This document shows positions 55,351 through 63,531 of a DNA stretch of 64,000 nucleotides, piece by piece. The first letter of the stretch is position 1. Every line of letters begins with the position of its first letter. This DNA comes from Bradyrhizobium manausense (lineage in GTDB: Bacteria > Pseudomonadota > Alphaproteobacteria > Rhizobiales > Xanthobacteraceae): positions 124,001 to 188,000 of the forward strand of contig NZ_JAFCLG010000008.1 of NCBI RefSeq assembly GCF_018129685.1, written 5' to 3'. Position numbers and translations under genes: made by a program. The notes under the pieces are model-generated. The model had not been told where the DNA came from. It saw only the letters and a program-made list of their open reading frames with translations, and made no database searches.

Positions 55351-56646
55351 TCAGTGGCCGGCCATCGCAGGCACTTCGCCCGGCACCAGGTCATCGGGCA
55401 CGGCATCGCCCGGTCCCATCGCATGCTCGGGCCCGAGCTCGCCTTCCCACTTCGCCACGACCGATGTCGCCAGCGTGTTGCCGATCACGTTGGTGGCGCT
55501 GCGGCCCATATCGAGGAAGGTGTCGATGCCCATGATCATGAGCAGGCCGGCCTCGGGGATGTTGAACTGCGACAGCGTCGAGGCGATCACGACGAGGGAA
55601 GCGCGCGGCACGCCGGCGACGCCCTTCGAGGTGATCATCAGGGTCGCCAGCATCGCCAGCTGCGTGCCGAGCGGCATGTCGATGTGATAGCTCTGCGCGA
55701 TGAAGATACTTGCAAAGGTGCAGTACATCATCGTGCCATCGAGGTTGAAGGAATAGCCGAGCGGCAGCACGAAGCTCGAGATCCGTGACGAGGCGCCGAA
55801 GCGGTTGAGACCCTCGAGGGTCTTCGGATAGGCAGCCTCCGAGCTCGCAGTGGAGAACGCGATCATCAGCGGCTCGCGGATCAGCCTGAGCAGATGGCCG
55901 TAGCGCGGCCCGATCACGATGAAGCCGACTGCAACCAGGATGCCCCAGAGGATGAAGAGCGATAGGTAGAAACCGCCCATGAACACGATGAGCTTCCAGA
56001 GCACCAACAGGCCGTTCTTGGCAACAGTTGCGGTGATGGCAGCCCACACCGCGAACGGCGCGAACATCATCACATAGCTCGTCACCTTGAGCATGATGTG
56101 GCCGACGTCGTCGATCAACGCCAGAATCGGCTTGGAGCGCTCGGGCATCGAGCCCATCGCCACCGAGAAGAACACGGCGAAGATCACGATCTGAAGGATC
56201 TCGTTCTGCGCCATCGCATCCGCGATCGAGGTCGGGATCAGATGAGTCAGGAATTTTTCGAGCGAGAAGGCGGAGACCGCCAGGCCGGTCGACTGCGCCT
56301 TGTCAGGCAGCGTGCCGGGGAAATTGGCGCCGGGCTGAAGCAGATTGACCATGATGAGGCCGAGCATCAGCGAGACGAAGGAGGCGCTGATGAACCAGCC
56401 CATGGTCTTGGCGAAGATGCGGCCGAGCTTGGAGCCCGAACCCATATGGGCGATGCCGCCGACCAGGGTTGCGAACACCAGCGGCGCGATGATCATCTTG
56501 ATCAGACGCAGGAAGATCACGGCAACCAGGTTGATGGACGAGGCCCAATCTCCGCGCGTGTCCGGCAGAAAATTGTAGATGGCCGAGCCCATGATGATGC
56601 CCAGGACCATCGCGCCTAAAATGTATTGCGTAAACCTGTTCGACAT
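55351..56646 (-). CDS. Dicarboxylate/amino-acid:cation symporter (DAACS, SLC1 type)
   Basis: A protein of 431 residues with about eight membrane helices and two re-entrant loops. The family hallmarks are the serine-rich loop (AFSTASSEAAYPKTLEGLNRFG), LPLGYSFNLDGTMMYCTFASIFIAQ, and the substrate site DTFLDMGRSATNVIGNTLATSVVAKWEG. Relatives are DctA (succinate) and GltP/GltT (glutamate, aspartate). The C-tail is acidic (GPGDAVPDDLVPGEVP). It is the first gene of a two-gene operon with a family 3 amino-acid binding protein, which points to acidic amino acids as substrate. Confidence 0.93.
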   Translation of the reverse strand: MSNRFTQYILGAMVLGIIMGSAIYNFLPDTRGDWASSINLVAVIFLRLIKMIIAPLVFATLVGGIAHMGSGSKLGRIFAKTMGWFISASFVSLMLGLIMVNLLQPGANFPGTLPDKAQSTGLAVSAFSLEKFLTHLIPTSIADAMAQNEILQIVIFAVFFSVAMGSMPERSKPILALIDDVGHIMLKVTSYVMMFAPFAVWAAITATVAKNGLLVLWKLIVFMGGFYLSLFILWGILVAVGFIVIGPRYGHLLRLIREPLMIAFSTASSEAAYPKTLEGLNRFGASSRISSFVLPLGYSFNLDGTMMYCTFASIFIAQSYHIDMPLGTQLAMLATLMITSKGVAGVPRASLVVIASTLSQFNIPEAGLLMIMGIDTFLDMGRSATNVIGNTLATSVVAKWEGELGPEHAMGPGDAVPDDLVPGEVPAMAGH

Positions 56647-56853
56647 TAACGACCCCCGCTACACCGGCCGCTTCATGATGTCGCAGATATGACAGCGACG
56701 CAACACGCTTTGCGTGCAATCGCTTGAGCCGGATGTTCCCGTTGCGAAACCGGGCGCAGCGATCTAGCCTTCATGCAGCGCACAACGAATGCGGCTTGCA
56801 CGTTTTGTTTGCGGCAACTGCTTCAATAAACATCAAACTCAGAGAGGACCGCC

Positions 56854-57855
56854 ATGACCGCGAGCATCAATCGCCAGATTCTTCTGGTGGAAAAACCCAC
56901 CGGCAAGCTCGGCCTTGAGCATTTCAAGATGATCGAGAGCGCGCTTCCGGAGCCGAAGGACGGCGAGGCCCTGCTGCGCGTGCGCTACATCTCGCTCGAC
57001 GCGGCCAACCGCGCCTGGATGCATGGCGCGACCTATCGCTCGGCCGTCGAGGCCAACAGCGTGATGGCAGGAGGTGGCATCGCCGAGGTCGTCGGCTCGA
57101 AGGCCGAGGGGCTTGCGCCCGGCGATATCGTGTTCGGTGACACCGGCTGGCAGGAATTTGCCGCGGTGCCCGCAAAGCATCTGACGAAAATGCCGAAGCT
57201 CGAGCCGATGACGCATCTGCTCAGCGTGTTCGGCATCGCCGGCCTCACGGCCTATTTCGGCCTGCTCGAGGTCGGCAAGCCCAAGGAGGGCGAGACGGTC
57301 GTGGTCTCGGCGGCCGCAGGCTCGGTCGGCTCGATCGTCGGACAGATCGCCAAGATCAAGGGATGCCGCGTGATCGGCATCGCCGGCGGCCCGGACAAGT
57401 GCAATTGGCTGACCTCGGAGCTCGGCTTCGATGCCGCGGTCGACTACAAGGACGGCGCGGTGTTCAAGGCGCTGCGCGCGGCCGCACCAAAGGGCATCGA
57501 CGTCTATTTCGACAATGTCGGCGGCGACATTCTCGAAGCCTGTCTTCCGCAGATGAACAATTACGGCCGCATCGCCTGCTGCGGCGCGATCTCGCAATAT
57601 GACGGCGCGCCGTCGGCGCACGGCCCGCGCGGTGTGCCCGGACTGATCGTGGTGAAGCGGCTCGTGATGCAGGGCTTCATCGTGATGGACTACATGAAGG
57701 AGAGCCAGCGTGCGCTCGCCGATCTCCAGGCCTGGGTCAAGTCGGGCAAGCTGAAAGTGCAGGAGGACATCATCGACGGCTTGCAGAACACGCCGAAAGC
57801 TCTGATCGGATTGCTCGCGGGCGAGAACCGCGGCAATCGCATGGTGAAGCTCTAG
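56854..57855 (+). CDS. Zinc-free NADP-dependent oxidoreductase (CurA/PTGR family)
   Basis: A protein of 333 residues with AGAGAGGA before the ATG. The MDR fold has the LTR/CurA-type N-terminus (RYISLDAANRAWM), the nucleotide loop VVSAAAGSVGSIVGQIAKIKG, and family motifs FDNVGGDILEACLPQMN and GRIACCGAISQYD. No structural zinc cysteines are present. Relatives reduce alkenals, prostaglandins or curcumin. It stands alone; a hairpin follows the stop. Confidence 0.9.
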   Translation: MTASINRQILLVEKPTGKLGLEHFKMIESALPEPKDGEALLRVRYISLDAANRAWMHGATYRSAVEANSVMAGGGIAEVVGSKAEGLAPGDIVFGDTGWQEFAAVPAKHLTKMPKLEPMTHLLSVFGIAGLTAYFGLLEVGKPKEGETVVVSAAAGSVGSIVGQIAKIKGCRVIGIAGGPDKCNWLTSELGFDAAVDYKDGAVFKALRAAAPKGIDVYFDNVGGDILEACLPQMNNYGRIACCGAISQYDGAPSAHGPRGVPGLIVVKRLVMQGFIVMDYMKESQRALADLQAWVKSGKLKVQEDIIDGLQNTPKALIGLLAGENRGNRMVKL

Positions 57856-57872
57856 CGACGTAGTTACGTCGC
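57855..57872 (+). terminator. Hairpin directly after the CurA-like gene
   Basis: GCGACGT and ACGTCGC form a perfect 7-bp stem with an AGTT loop, starting on the last base of the TAG stop. AATTTCC follows but no real T-run, so it is a weak terminator candidate. Confidence 0.35.
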
Positions 57873-58005
57873 AATTTCCAAGGTACTATCTACTTGCGGT
57901 TGAGGCTGCTGCGGTCAATGATGCCGCACGCGGCGTCACCCGCGACGATTGTTTGCATCACTTTCAATGAAGCGCCGGCGTTACCGACAGGGCAGGAATT
58001 CACAG

Positions 58006-58845
58006 ATGTTCAACACGTTGAAACATGCATCGATGCGGCACGCGTTGCTCGCCGCAGCACTCTTCGCAACTGCAACAAGCGCGTTCGCGCAAGCTCCGAC
58101 CGAGGCCCAGAAGAGCGCCATCCGCTCCGCGTGCCGCTCGGATTTCATGGCGCACTGCGCGAGCGTGACGCCTGGCGGCGTGGAAGCCTATCAATGCCTG
58201 CAAGGCCACATGTCGAGCCTCTCGGCGGGATGCCAGACCGCGGTCCGCGCGGTCGAGCCGGCAGCAGCCCCCAAGAGCGACTCCAAGAGCGAATCCAAGA
58301 CCGAAGCTGCGCCCGCCAAATCTGAACCTGCCAAAACCGAAGCGGCGCCCGCGGCCGAGCCGGCAGCAAAGCCGGCGACAGAAGCCGCACCGAAGGCTGC
58401 CGCAGCCAAGAAGCCGAGCAGTGCCCAGGTTGCTGCGGTCAAGAGCGCCTGCCGCGCCGACTATCCCAAGGTCTGCGCCAGCGTGCCGCCGGGCGGCGCG
58501 CCAGCGCTGGAATGCCTGGAGAAGAACAAGGCGAAGGTGTCGGCGGCGTGCGCCAAGGCCGTGAGCGCTGTGGCCGGCAGCGCGACAGCGACGGCAGCAC
58601 CAGCAGCTGGTGATCCACCCGCCGCGGCAGCAGCACCGGCCGCTGCGCCAGCCGTGATCGTTCTGCGCCCGCTGCGGCCACGCGAAGAGCTGTTCATCAT
58701 CCGCTCGGCTTGCGGCGCAGATGTCCGCACGCTCTGCGCCGGCGTTGAGCCCGGTGGCGGCCGTATCGTGCAGTGTATTGCCGGCAACGCTGCGTCGCTC
58801 TCCCCCGGCTGCAAGGACGTGCTTGCGCCATTCGCGGCGCGATAA
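58006..58845 (+). CDS. Secreted protein with three Cys-rich GLG1-type repeats
   Basis: A protein of 279 residues from ATG 58006 (AGGA eight bases upstream). After the signal peptide come three related units of about 45 residues: SACRSDFMAHCASVTPGGVEAYQCL..GC, SACRADYPKVCASVPPGGAPALECL..AC and SACGADVRTLCAGVEPGGGRIVQCI..GC. Each has four cysteines, the pattern of the Cys-rich repeat of eukaryotic GLG1/ESL-1. The units are joined by Ala/Pro/Lys-rich linkers, which look disordered. It is likely periplasmic with intra-repeat disulfides; its binding partner is unknown. Confidence 0.82.
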   Translation: MFNTLKHASMRHALLAAALFATATSAFAQAPTEAQKSAIRSACRSDFMAHCASVTPGGVEAYQCLQGHMSSLSAGCQTAVRAVEPAAAPKSDSKSESKTEAAPAKSEPAKTEAAPAAEPAAKPATEAAPKAAAAKKPSSAQVAAVKSACRADYPKVCASVPPGGAPALECLEKNKAKVSAACAKAVSAVAGSATATAAPAAGDPPAAAAAPAAAPAVIVLRPLRPREELFIIRSACGADVRTLCAGVEPGGGRIVQCIAGNAASLSPGCKDVLAPFAAR

Positions 58846-58960
58846 GCGGCACCCAGCTCATGCGCGATTGATATCCGCCGGCGCGCAAATGAATTTTCGC
58901 GCGCCAGCGGCGACTAATCGTTTGCAACGATTCAATCACGACAATCTCCGGGAGGAAAAC

Positions 58961-59176
58961 ATGCGTTCATTCCTGCTTATCGCTTCCGCGCTCCTCGCTT
59001 TCGCGGCGACAATGACCTTCGAGTCGTCCGATGCCAACGCTGTGGTGTGCGCCCGCGGCGTCTACCGCGCCGGTTGTGCCGGTCCGAACGGCGCCGTCGT
59101 GGTCCGCAAGCCGGTGCCCGTGGTCCACTGTACCAGGGTGCTGGTGAACGGGGTCTACGTGAAGCGCTGCGTCTGA
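58961..59176 (+). CDS. Small secreted Cys-containing protein
   Basis: A 71-residue protein with a near-ideal ribosome-binding site (GGGAGG five to six bases before the ATG) and a signal peptide (MRSFLLIASALLAFAATMTFE...). The mature part of about 40 residues has four Cys (VVCARGVYRAGC, VHCTRV, KRCV) and is basic. It is a probable disulfide-stabilised periplasmic peptide of unknown function; similar short proteins occur widely in Bradyrhizobium. Confidence 0.78.
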   Translation: MRSFLLIASALLAFAATMTFESSDANAVVCARGVYRAGCAGPNGAVVVRKPVPVVHCTRVLVNGVYVKRCV

Positions 59177-59334
59177 CGCCCGGGTGGTCAATCCCGCGCG
59201 GTTTGGCTATGATTCGCAGCTGACGGTTTCGGGCATGCGCGATGCGGGTGCCCGCGACCGTGCTGCGGTGCGCTATGCCTGCGGATAATTCCGCTGGCGC
59301 GAGCGGCCGGAGCCGATTAGTCTACCCTGAGATA

Positions 59335-59348
59335 GTAAGTATACTGTC
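59335..59348. promoter_or_regulatory. MarR-type operator A before the monooxygenase-ligase operon
   Basis: GTAAGTATACTGTC has the self-complementary core AGTATACT. The segment AGTATACTGTCAAT recurs unchanged at operator B (63488-63501) in front of the gentisate dioxygenase gene. It ends 17 bp before the TTG start and just ahead of the AGGGAGG ribosome site, a repressor-like position. Confidence 0.7.
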
Positions 59349-59365
59349 AATTAGGGAGGCAGGAT

Positions 59366-60523
59366 TTGCGGATCGCCGTGATTGGCGGGGGGCCCGGCGG
59401 GCTCTACTTCGCCTATCTCTGGAAGAAGCGTCACCCCGAGGATCAAATCGACCTGTTCGAACAGAACCCGGCCGATGCGACCTGGGGCTTTGGCGTCGTG
59501 TTCTCCGATCAGGCCCTGGAATTTCTGCGCGCCGACGACCCCGAAACGGTCGACGCGATCGCGCCGCATATGGAGAGCTGGGAGAACATCACGCTGAACC
59601 ATAATGGCGACAGCGTCGCCATCGACGGCGTCGGCTTCTCCTCGATCGGCCGGCTGGAGCTCCTGCAGTTCCTGCAGCAGCGCGCGCTCGCTGTCGGCGT
59701 CACCCCGCGCTTCGACACCCAGATCCAGGCGATCGACCAGCTGGGCGGCCATGATCTGATCGTTGCCGCCGACGGCTTGAACTCGCTGGTGCGCCGCGCC
59801 TATGAGGGCGATTTCGGCACGTCGCTGTCCTACTCCTCCAACAAATTCGTCTGGTACGGCACCTCGAAGCGCTTCGACACGCTATCGCAGACCTTCGTGA
59901 AGACCGACCGAGGTGCCTTCAACGCACATCATTATCGCTATTCGCCGAGCATGAGCACGTTCCTGGTCGAGTGCGATCACGCGACCTGGCAGGCCTATGG
60001 CTTCGCCTACAAGGATGTCGAGCAGTCCAAGGGCGTCTGCGAGGAGGTGTTTGCCGACACGCTTGGTGGCCACTGCCTCGTCTCCAACCGATCGGTCTGG
60101 CGCAACTTTCCCTGGGTCTGGAACGAGCACTGGTCGTTCAAGAACATGGTGCTGATCGGCGACGCGCTGCACTCGGCGCATTTCTCGATCGGATCGGGAA
60201 CGCGGCTCGCAATCGAGGATGCGATCGCGCTGGTCAAGGCGCTGGAGTCGGATGCACATCTGACGACGGCGCTGCATCGCTACCAGGCCGCGCGCAAGCC
60301 GGTGGTGCAGAAGCTCGTCAATGCCGCGCGCACCAGCGCGTTCTGGTACGAGCACTTTGCCCAGCACATGCAACTCGGCCTGCTCGACTTCGCCTATAGC
60401 TACATCACCCGCTCCGGCCGCATCGACGACTCCCGGCTGCGCGCGATGTCGCCGGCCTTCATGGCCCGCTACGAGGCCGAGAAGAACGGCCGCGGAGATG
60501 CGGTCGACGAGGCGACGGCATGA
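59366..60523 (+). CDS. FAD-dependent aromatic-CoA monooxygenase (salicylyl-CoA hydroxylase-like)
   Basis: A protein of 385 residues starting at TTG, with AGGGAGG six bases upstream. The FAD-binding GGGPGGLYFAYLWKKRHP and the second FAD motif LIGDALHSAHFSIGSGTRLAIEDA mark a class A flavin hydroxylase. The WGFGVVFSDQALEFL stretch is, as I recall, typical of the monooxygenase half of salicylyl-CoA 5-hydroxylase and 2-aminobenzoyl-CoA monooxygenase/reductase. The second, reductase domain of the latter is missing. It overlaps the CoA ligase gene by ATGA, so its substrate is probably that ligase's product. Confidence 0.85.
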   Translation: MRIAVIGGGPGGLYFAYLWKKRHPEDQIDLFEQNPADATWGFGVVFSDQALEFLRADDPETVDAIAPHMESWENITLNHNGDSVAIDGVGFSSIGRLELLQFLQQRALAVGVTPRFDTQIQAIDQLGGHDLIVAADGLNSLVRRAYEGDFGTSLSYSSNKFVWYGTSKRFDTLSQTFVKTDRGAFNAHHYRYSPSMSTFLVECDHATWQAYGFAYKDVEQSKGVCEEVFADTLGGHCLVSNRSVWRNFPWVWNEHWSFKNMVLIGDALHSAHFSIGSGTRLAIEDAIALVKALESDAHLTTALHRYQAARKPVVQKLVNAARTSAFWYEHFAQHMQLGLLDFAYSYITRSGRIDDSRLRAMSPAFMARYEAEKNGRGDAVDEATA

Positions 60524-62133
60524 GCAACGAAGTTCGCGACCAGGTGCCCGCGGATAGCGCGGGGGCACGTGAGATCGGCTTTGCCGTTCCGCAAACCTAC
60601 AACGCCAGCCGTGTGCTGTTCGACAATCTTGGCAAGGGTCGGGGCGACAAGCTCGCGCTCATCGGCCCCGCCGGCGCGCGGACCTATGCCGAGCTGTGTG
60701 CCGAGGCTTGCCGCTGGGGCAATGGCCTTGCCTCGCTAGGCCTCACGCGTGGCGACCGCGTGCTGCTGTTCCTCGACGACACCCCGGCCTATCCCGCCGC
60801 CTTCTTCGGCGCGGTGCGCGCCGGCTTCGTGCCGCTGCTGATCAACACGCTGACGCCGCCCGATCTCCTGCAATTCTATCTCGCCGATTCCGGCGCGACC
60901 GTCGCCGTGGCGGATGCCGAGTTCTGCGCCCGCTTCAATGCGGAAGCCTGCAAGGACACGCGCCTGCACACCCTGATCGTCGTCAACGGCGATCTCGGCG
61001 ACCACGCCGCGCCGAACGCGCTGGCCGCCACAGACTGGCTTTCGCAATTTCCAACCGAATTGGCGGAAGCTCCGACGCATCGGAACGAGATGGCGTTCTG
61101 GATGTACTCCTCCGGCTCAACCGGTCGGCCCAAGGGGATCGTGCATCTCCAGCACGACATGGCCTATAGCGAGGTCGCCTTCGCGCGCAACGTGCTGAAA
61201 CTGACGCCTGGCGATATCTGTTTCTCCGTGCCGAAAATCTTCTTCGCTTATGGCTTCGGCAATTCCGTCACCTTCCCGTTCTCGGCAGGCGCGGCGACGC
61301 TGCTGCTGCCAGGCCAGCCGAAGCCGGCGTCGATCTTCGCCGCGATCGAGCAATACAGGCCGACGGTGTTCTTCGGGCTACCGACGCTCTACACGTCCCT
61401 GACCAAGGCCGAAGGCGCAGCCAAGACAGACTTCTCGTCCCTGCGCATGTCCCTCTCCGCTGCCGAAGTTCTCTCCGCCGAAGTCTTCAACGGCTGGAAG
61501 ACGCTCACCGGGCTCGAGATCGTCGAGGGCCTCGGCTCGACCGAGGTGCTGCACATCTATCTCTCCAACACTCCTGCGCGAAAGAAGCTCGGCGCCGCAG
61601 GCCTGCGCGTGCCCGGCTACGAGGTGAGCTTGCGCGACAAGGACGGTCGCGACGTCGGCGACAACGAGGAAGGCATATTGTGGGTTCGCGGCGATTCCAA
61701 CACGCCGCTGTACTGGAACCGGCCGGACAAATCCGCCGAGACCATCCGCGAGGCGGGGTGGATCTACACCGGCGACCGTTTCGTGCGCGACAGCGACGGC
61801 TTCCACTTCTTCCGCGGCCGCGCAGACGATCTCATCAAGATCTCGGGCCAGTGGGTCTACCCGCTCGAGGTCGAGCTGTGCCTGGCCGATCACCCCGAAA
61901 TCCGCGAATGCGCCGTGTTCGCGGCCGAACTGCCTGACCGGCGCATGACGCTGAAAGCGGTGGTCGTGATGAATATCAGCGCCACGGACCCACGCGAGAC
62001 GACGCGGCGGCTGCAGGAATATGTGAAGGGCAAGCTGCTGCCTTATAAATATCCGCGCGAGGTGATCTTCATCGACGAACTGCCCAAGACGGGCACCGGG
62101 AAGATCGACCGGCAGGCGTTGTTGAGGATGTGA
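60520..62133 (+). CDS. Benzoate-CoA ligase family enzyme (aromatic acid-CoA ligase)
   Basis: A protein of 537 residues, ATGA-coupled to the monooxygenase. ANL-superfamily motifs are present: P-loop MYSSGSTGRPKGIVH, VEGLGSTEVLHIYLSN (aromatic-binding and A5 region), the A8 hinge GRADDLIKISGQWVYPLEVE, and catalytic Lys in TGTGKIDRQALL. The SVPKIFFAYGFGNSVTFPFSAGA stretch is diagnostic of benzoate/4-hydroxybenzoate-CoA ligases. It makes the aryl-CoA thioester from an aromatic acid, ATP and CoA. The exact acid (salicylate, 4-hydroxybenzoate or another) is not readable from sequence alone. Confidence 0.9.
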   Translation: MSNEVRDQVPADSAGAREIGFAVPQTYNASRVLFDNLGKGRGDKLALIGPAGARTYAELCAEACRWGNGLASLGLTRGDRVLLFLDDTPAYPAAFFGAVRAGFVPLLINTLTPPDLLQFYLADSGATVAVADAEFCARFNAEACKDTRLHTLIVVNGDLGDHAAPNALAATDWLSQFPTELAEAPTHRNEMAFWMYSSGSTGRPKGIVHLQHDMAYSEVAFARNVLKLTPGDICFSVPKIFFAYGFGNSVTFPFSAGAATLLLPGQPKPASIFAAIEQYRPTVFFGLPTLYTSLTKAEGAAKTDFSSLRMSLSAAEVLSAEVFNGWKTLTGLEIVEGLGSTEVLHIYLSNTPARKKLGAAGLRVPGYEVSLRDKDGRDVGDNEEGILWVRGDSNTPLYWNRPDKSAETIREAGWIYTGDRFVRDSDGFHFFRGRADDLIKISGQWVYPLEVELCLADHPEIRECAVFAAELPDRRMTLKAVVVMNISATDPRETTRRLQEYVKGKLLPYKYPREVIFIDELPKTGTGKIDRQALLRM

Positions 62134-62136
62134 CCA

Positions 62137-62248
62137 CCACTGTCGTCGCCCGGCTTGACCGGGCGACCCAGTATTCCAGAGGCAGTCGTGATTGAGCCTA
62201 GGGGCCGCGGCGTACTGGATTCCCCGCTTTCGCGGGGAATGACAGTGG
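62137..62248. repeat. Dispersed element with CCACTGTC / GACAGTGG ends
   Basis: Perfect 8-bp terminal inverted repeats are 112 bp apart. Inside are two short palindromes: GTCGCCCGG...CCGGGCGAC on the left and CCCCGC...GCGGGG on the right. It separates the converging CoA-ligase and MarR genes. The pattern matches, from memory, a frequent Bradyrhizobium intergenic element. Confidence 0.75.
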
Positions 62249-62254
62249 AGAGTT

Positions 62255-62767
62255 TCACCCCGCCTTGCCCAGATGCTCCAGCGCGTCCTCGGCCCGCAGC
62301 GGCACGCGCGAGACCTCGTTGTTGAGATCGACGAGCTGCGTCATCAGCTCCATCAGCGCCTTGCGCTCGGACGGCTTGAGCGGCGCGAGCATGCGCGCCT
62401 GGGCGCGTTCGACCGCCGGAATGATCTCGCGCAGGATCGCTGCGCCTGACTTCGTCAGATAGAGCAGCTTGATCCGCTTGTCCTCGGGCGCCGGCTTGCG
62501 CTCGACAAAATGCTTGGACTGGAGCCGTTCGATCACGCTGCCGAGCGTGGAGCGATCGAAGGCGATCACCGCCGACAGCCGCGTTGCGTCGATGCCGGGA
62601 TGGGTGTGGATCGCGATGAGCGCTGCATATTGCACCGGCGTGAGATCGAACGCCTTGCACTCCTCCATGAAGATCGAGACTGCGATCTGCTGCATGCGCC
62701 GGAACAGATAGCCCGGCGCGGCATAGACCGCGTCCATCGTGATTGGAGGAAGAGGCTTACTCGGCAT
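62255..62767 (-). CDS. MarR-family transcriptional regulator
   Basis: A protein of 170 residues from ATG 62767, which lies inside the end of the isomerase gene (11-bp overlap); ATG 62737 is an alternative. The frame further upstream is the isomerase gene's shadow. The winged helix is typical: DLTPVQYAALIAIHTHPGID, then RLSAVIAFDRSTLGSVIERLQSK and wing KPAPEDKRIKLLYLT. MarR proteins are dimers that release palindromic operators when they bind an aromatic acid or its CoA ester. Candidate operators lie at 59335-59348 and 63488-63501. Confidence 0.9.
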   Translation of the reverse strand: MPSKPLPPITMDAVYAAPGYLFRRMQQIAVSIFMEECKAFDLTPVQYAALIAIHTHPGIDATRLSAVIAFDRSTLGSVIERLQSKHFVERKPAPEDKRIKLLYLTKSGAAILREIIPAVERAQARMLAPLKPSERKALMELMTQLVDLNNEVSRVPLRAEDALEHLGKAG

Positions 62768-63389
62768 CGGGCTGCTTCTCCGGCGCGGCATTGGCGAAGG
62801 CCGGCAGCGCCTTGGCGGCGGCCTCGGCCTCGAGCAGGCGCGGATAGGCGGAAACATCGACCCCGAACCGGCGCGCGTTCGCAAGCTGCGGCACGAGACA
62901 GAGATCGGCGAGCGTTGGCGCAGCGCCGAAACAGAACGGTCCCGGCTCGCCTCTGATCAGCGTCTCGCAGGCCGACAACCCCTCGCGATTGACCCAGGCG
63001 GCCCAATCCTGGACCTTCTCCTCGGGCAACCCAAGTTCGCGCAGACGCGCCAATACCTTTAAGTTCTGCACGGGATGGGTGTCGCAGGCGATCGCCAGCG
63101 CGAACGCCCGCACCTTGGCGCGCTGCACCGGATCCTTCGGCAGCAGCGGCGGGTTGGGGTGCGTCTCATCCAGCCATTCGATGATCGCGACCGACTGCGT
63201 CAGCACCGCGCCGGAATCGTCCTCAAGCGTCGGCACCAGGCCCTGCGGATTGATGGCGAGATAGGCGGGTGCGCATTGCTCGCCCTTGCGAAGATGATGC
63301 GGCTGGTGCTCGGCGCCGAGACCCTTGAGATTGAGCGCGATCCGCACGCGATAGGCGGCGCTTGAACGGAAATAGCCGTGCAGCCTCAT
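62757..63389 (-). CDS. Zeta-class GST: maleylpyruvate/maleylacetoacetate isomerase
   Basis: A protein of 210 residues. The zeta-GST signature SSAAYRVRIALNLKG is at the N-terminus, and the glutathione site has NPQGLVPTLEDDSGAVLTQSVAIIEWLDE. The all-alpha C-terminal domain contains PTLADLCLVPQLANARRF. These enzymes isomerise maleylpyruvate or maleylacetoacetate to the fumaryl form using glutathione. Divergent from gentisate 1,2-dioxygenase, whose product is maleylpyruvate, it is best read as maleylpyruvate isomerase (NagL-like). It is co-transcribed with the MarR gene. Confidence 0.88.
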   Translation of the reverse strand: MRLHGYFRSSAAYRVRIALNLKGLGAEHQPHHLRKGEQCAPAYLAINPQGLVPTLEDDSGAVLTQSVAIIEWLDETHPNPPLLPKDPVQRAKVRAFALAIACDTHPVQNLKVLARLRELGLPEEKVQDWAAWVNREGLSACETLIRGEPGPFCFGAAPTLADLCLVPQLANARRFGVDVSAYPRLLEAEAAAKALPAFANAAPEKQPDAE

Positions 63390-63409
63390 CGGAACCCTCC
63401 CTTCTTTTT

Positions 63410-63447
63410 GTCATTCCGGGGCTCGCGTAGCGAGAGCCCGGAATGAC
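63410..63447. repeat. Palindromic GTCATTCCGGG repeat
   Basis: GTCATTCCGGG-GCTCGC and GCGAG-A-GCCCGGAATGAC form a long, nearly perfect hairpin with a 3-4-base loop. It lies in the divergent promoter region of the isomerase and dioxygenase genes, upstream of operator B. Its arm sequence is close to the elements at 52239-52276 and 27756-27901. Confidence 0.75.
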
Positions 63448-63487
63448 AATCTTGTATGCCGTTCGTCCCGTTGACGCTAGCTAGATC

Positions 63488-63501
63488 GTCAGTATACTGT
63501 C
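63488..63501. promoter_or_regulatory. MarR-type operator B before gentisate dioxygenase
   Basis: GTCAGTATACTGTC is a 14-bp palindrome with one mismatched pair (core CAGTATACTG). It shares AGTATACTGTCAAT with operator A. It lies 30 bp before the dioxygenase ATG and about 100 bp before the divergent isomerase start, so it could control both directions. Confidence 0.7.
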
Positions 63502-63531
63502 AATCTATACAAAAGCATTGGGAGCCGCGCC

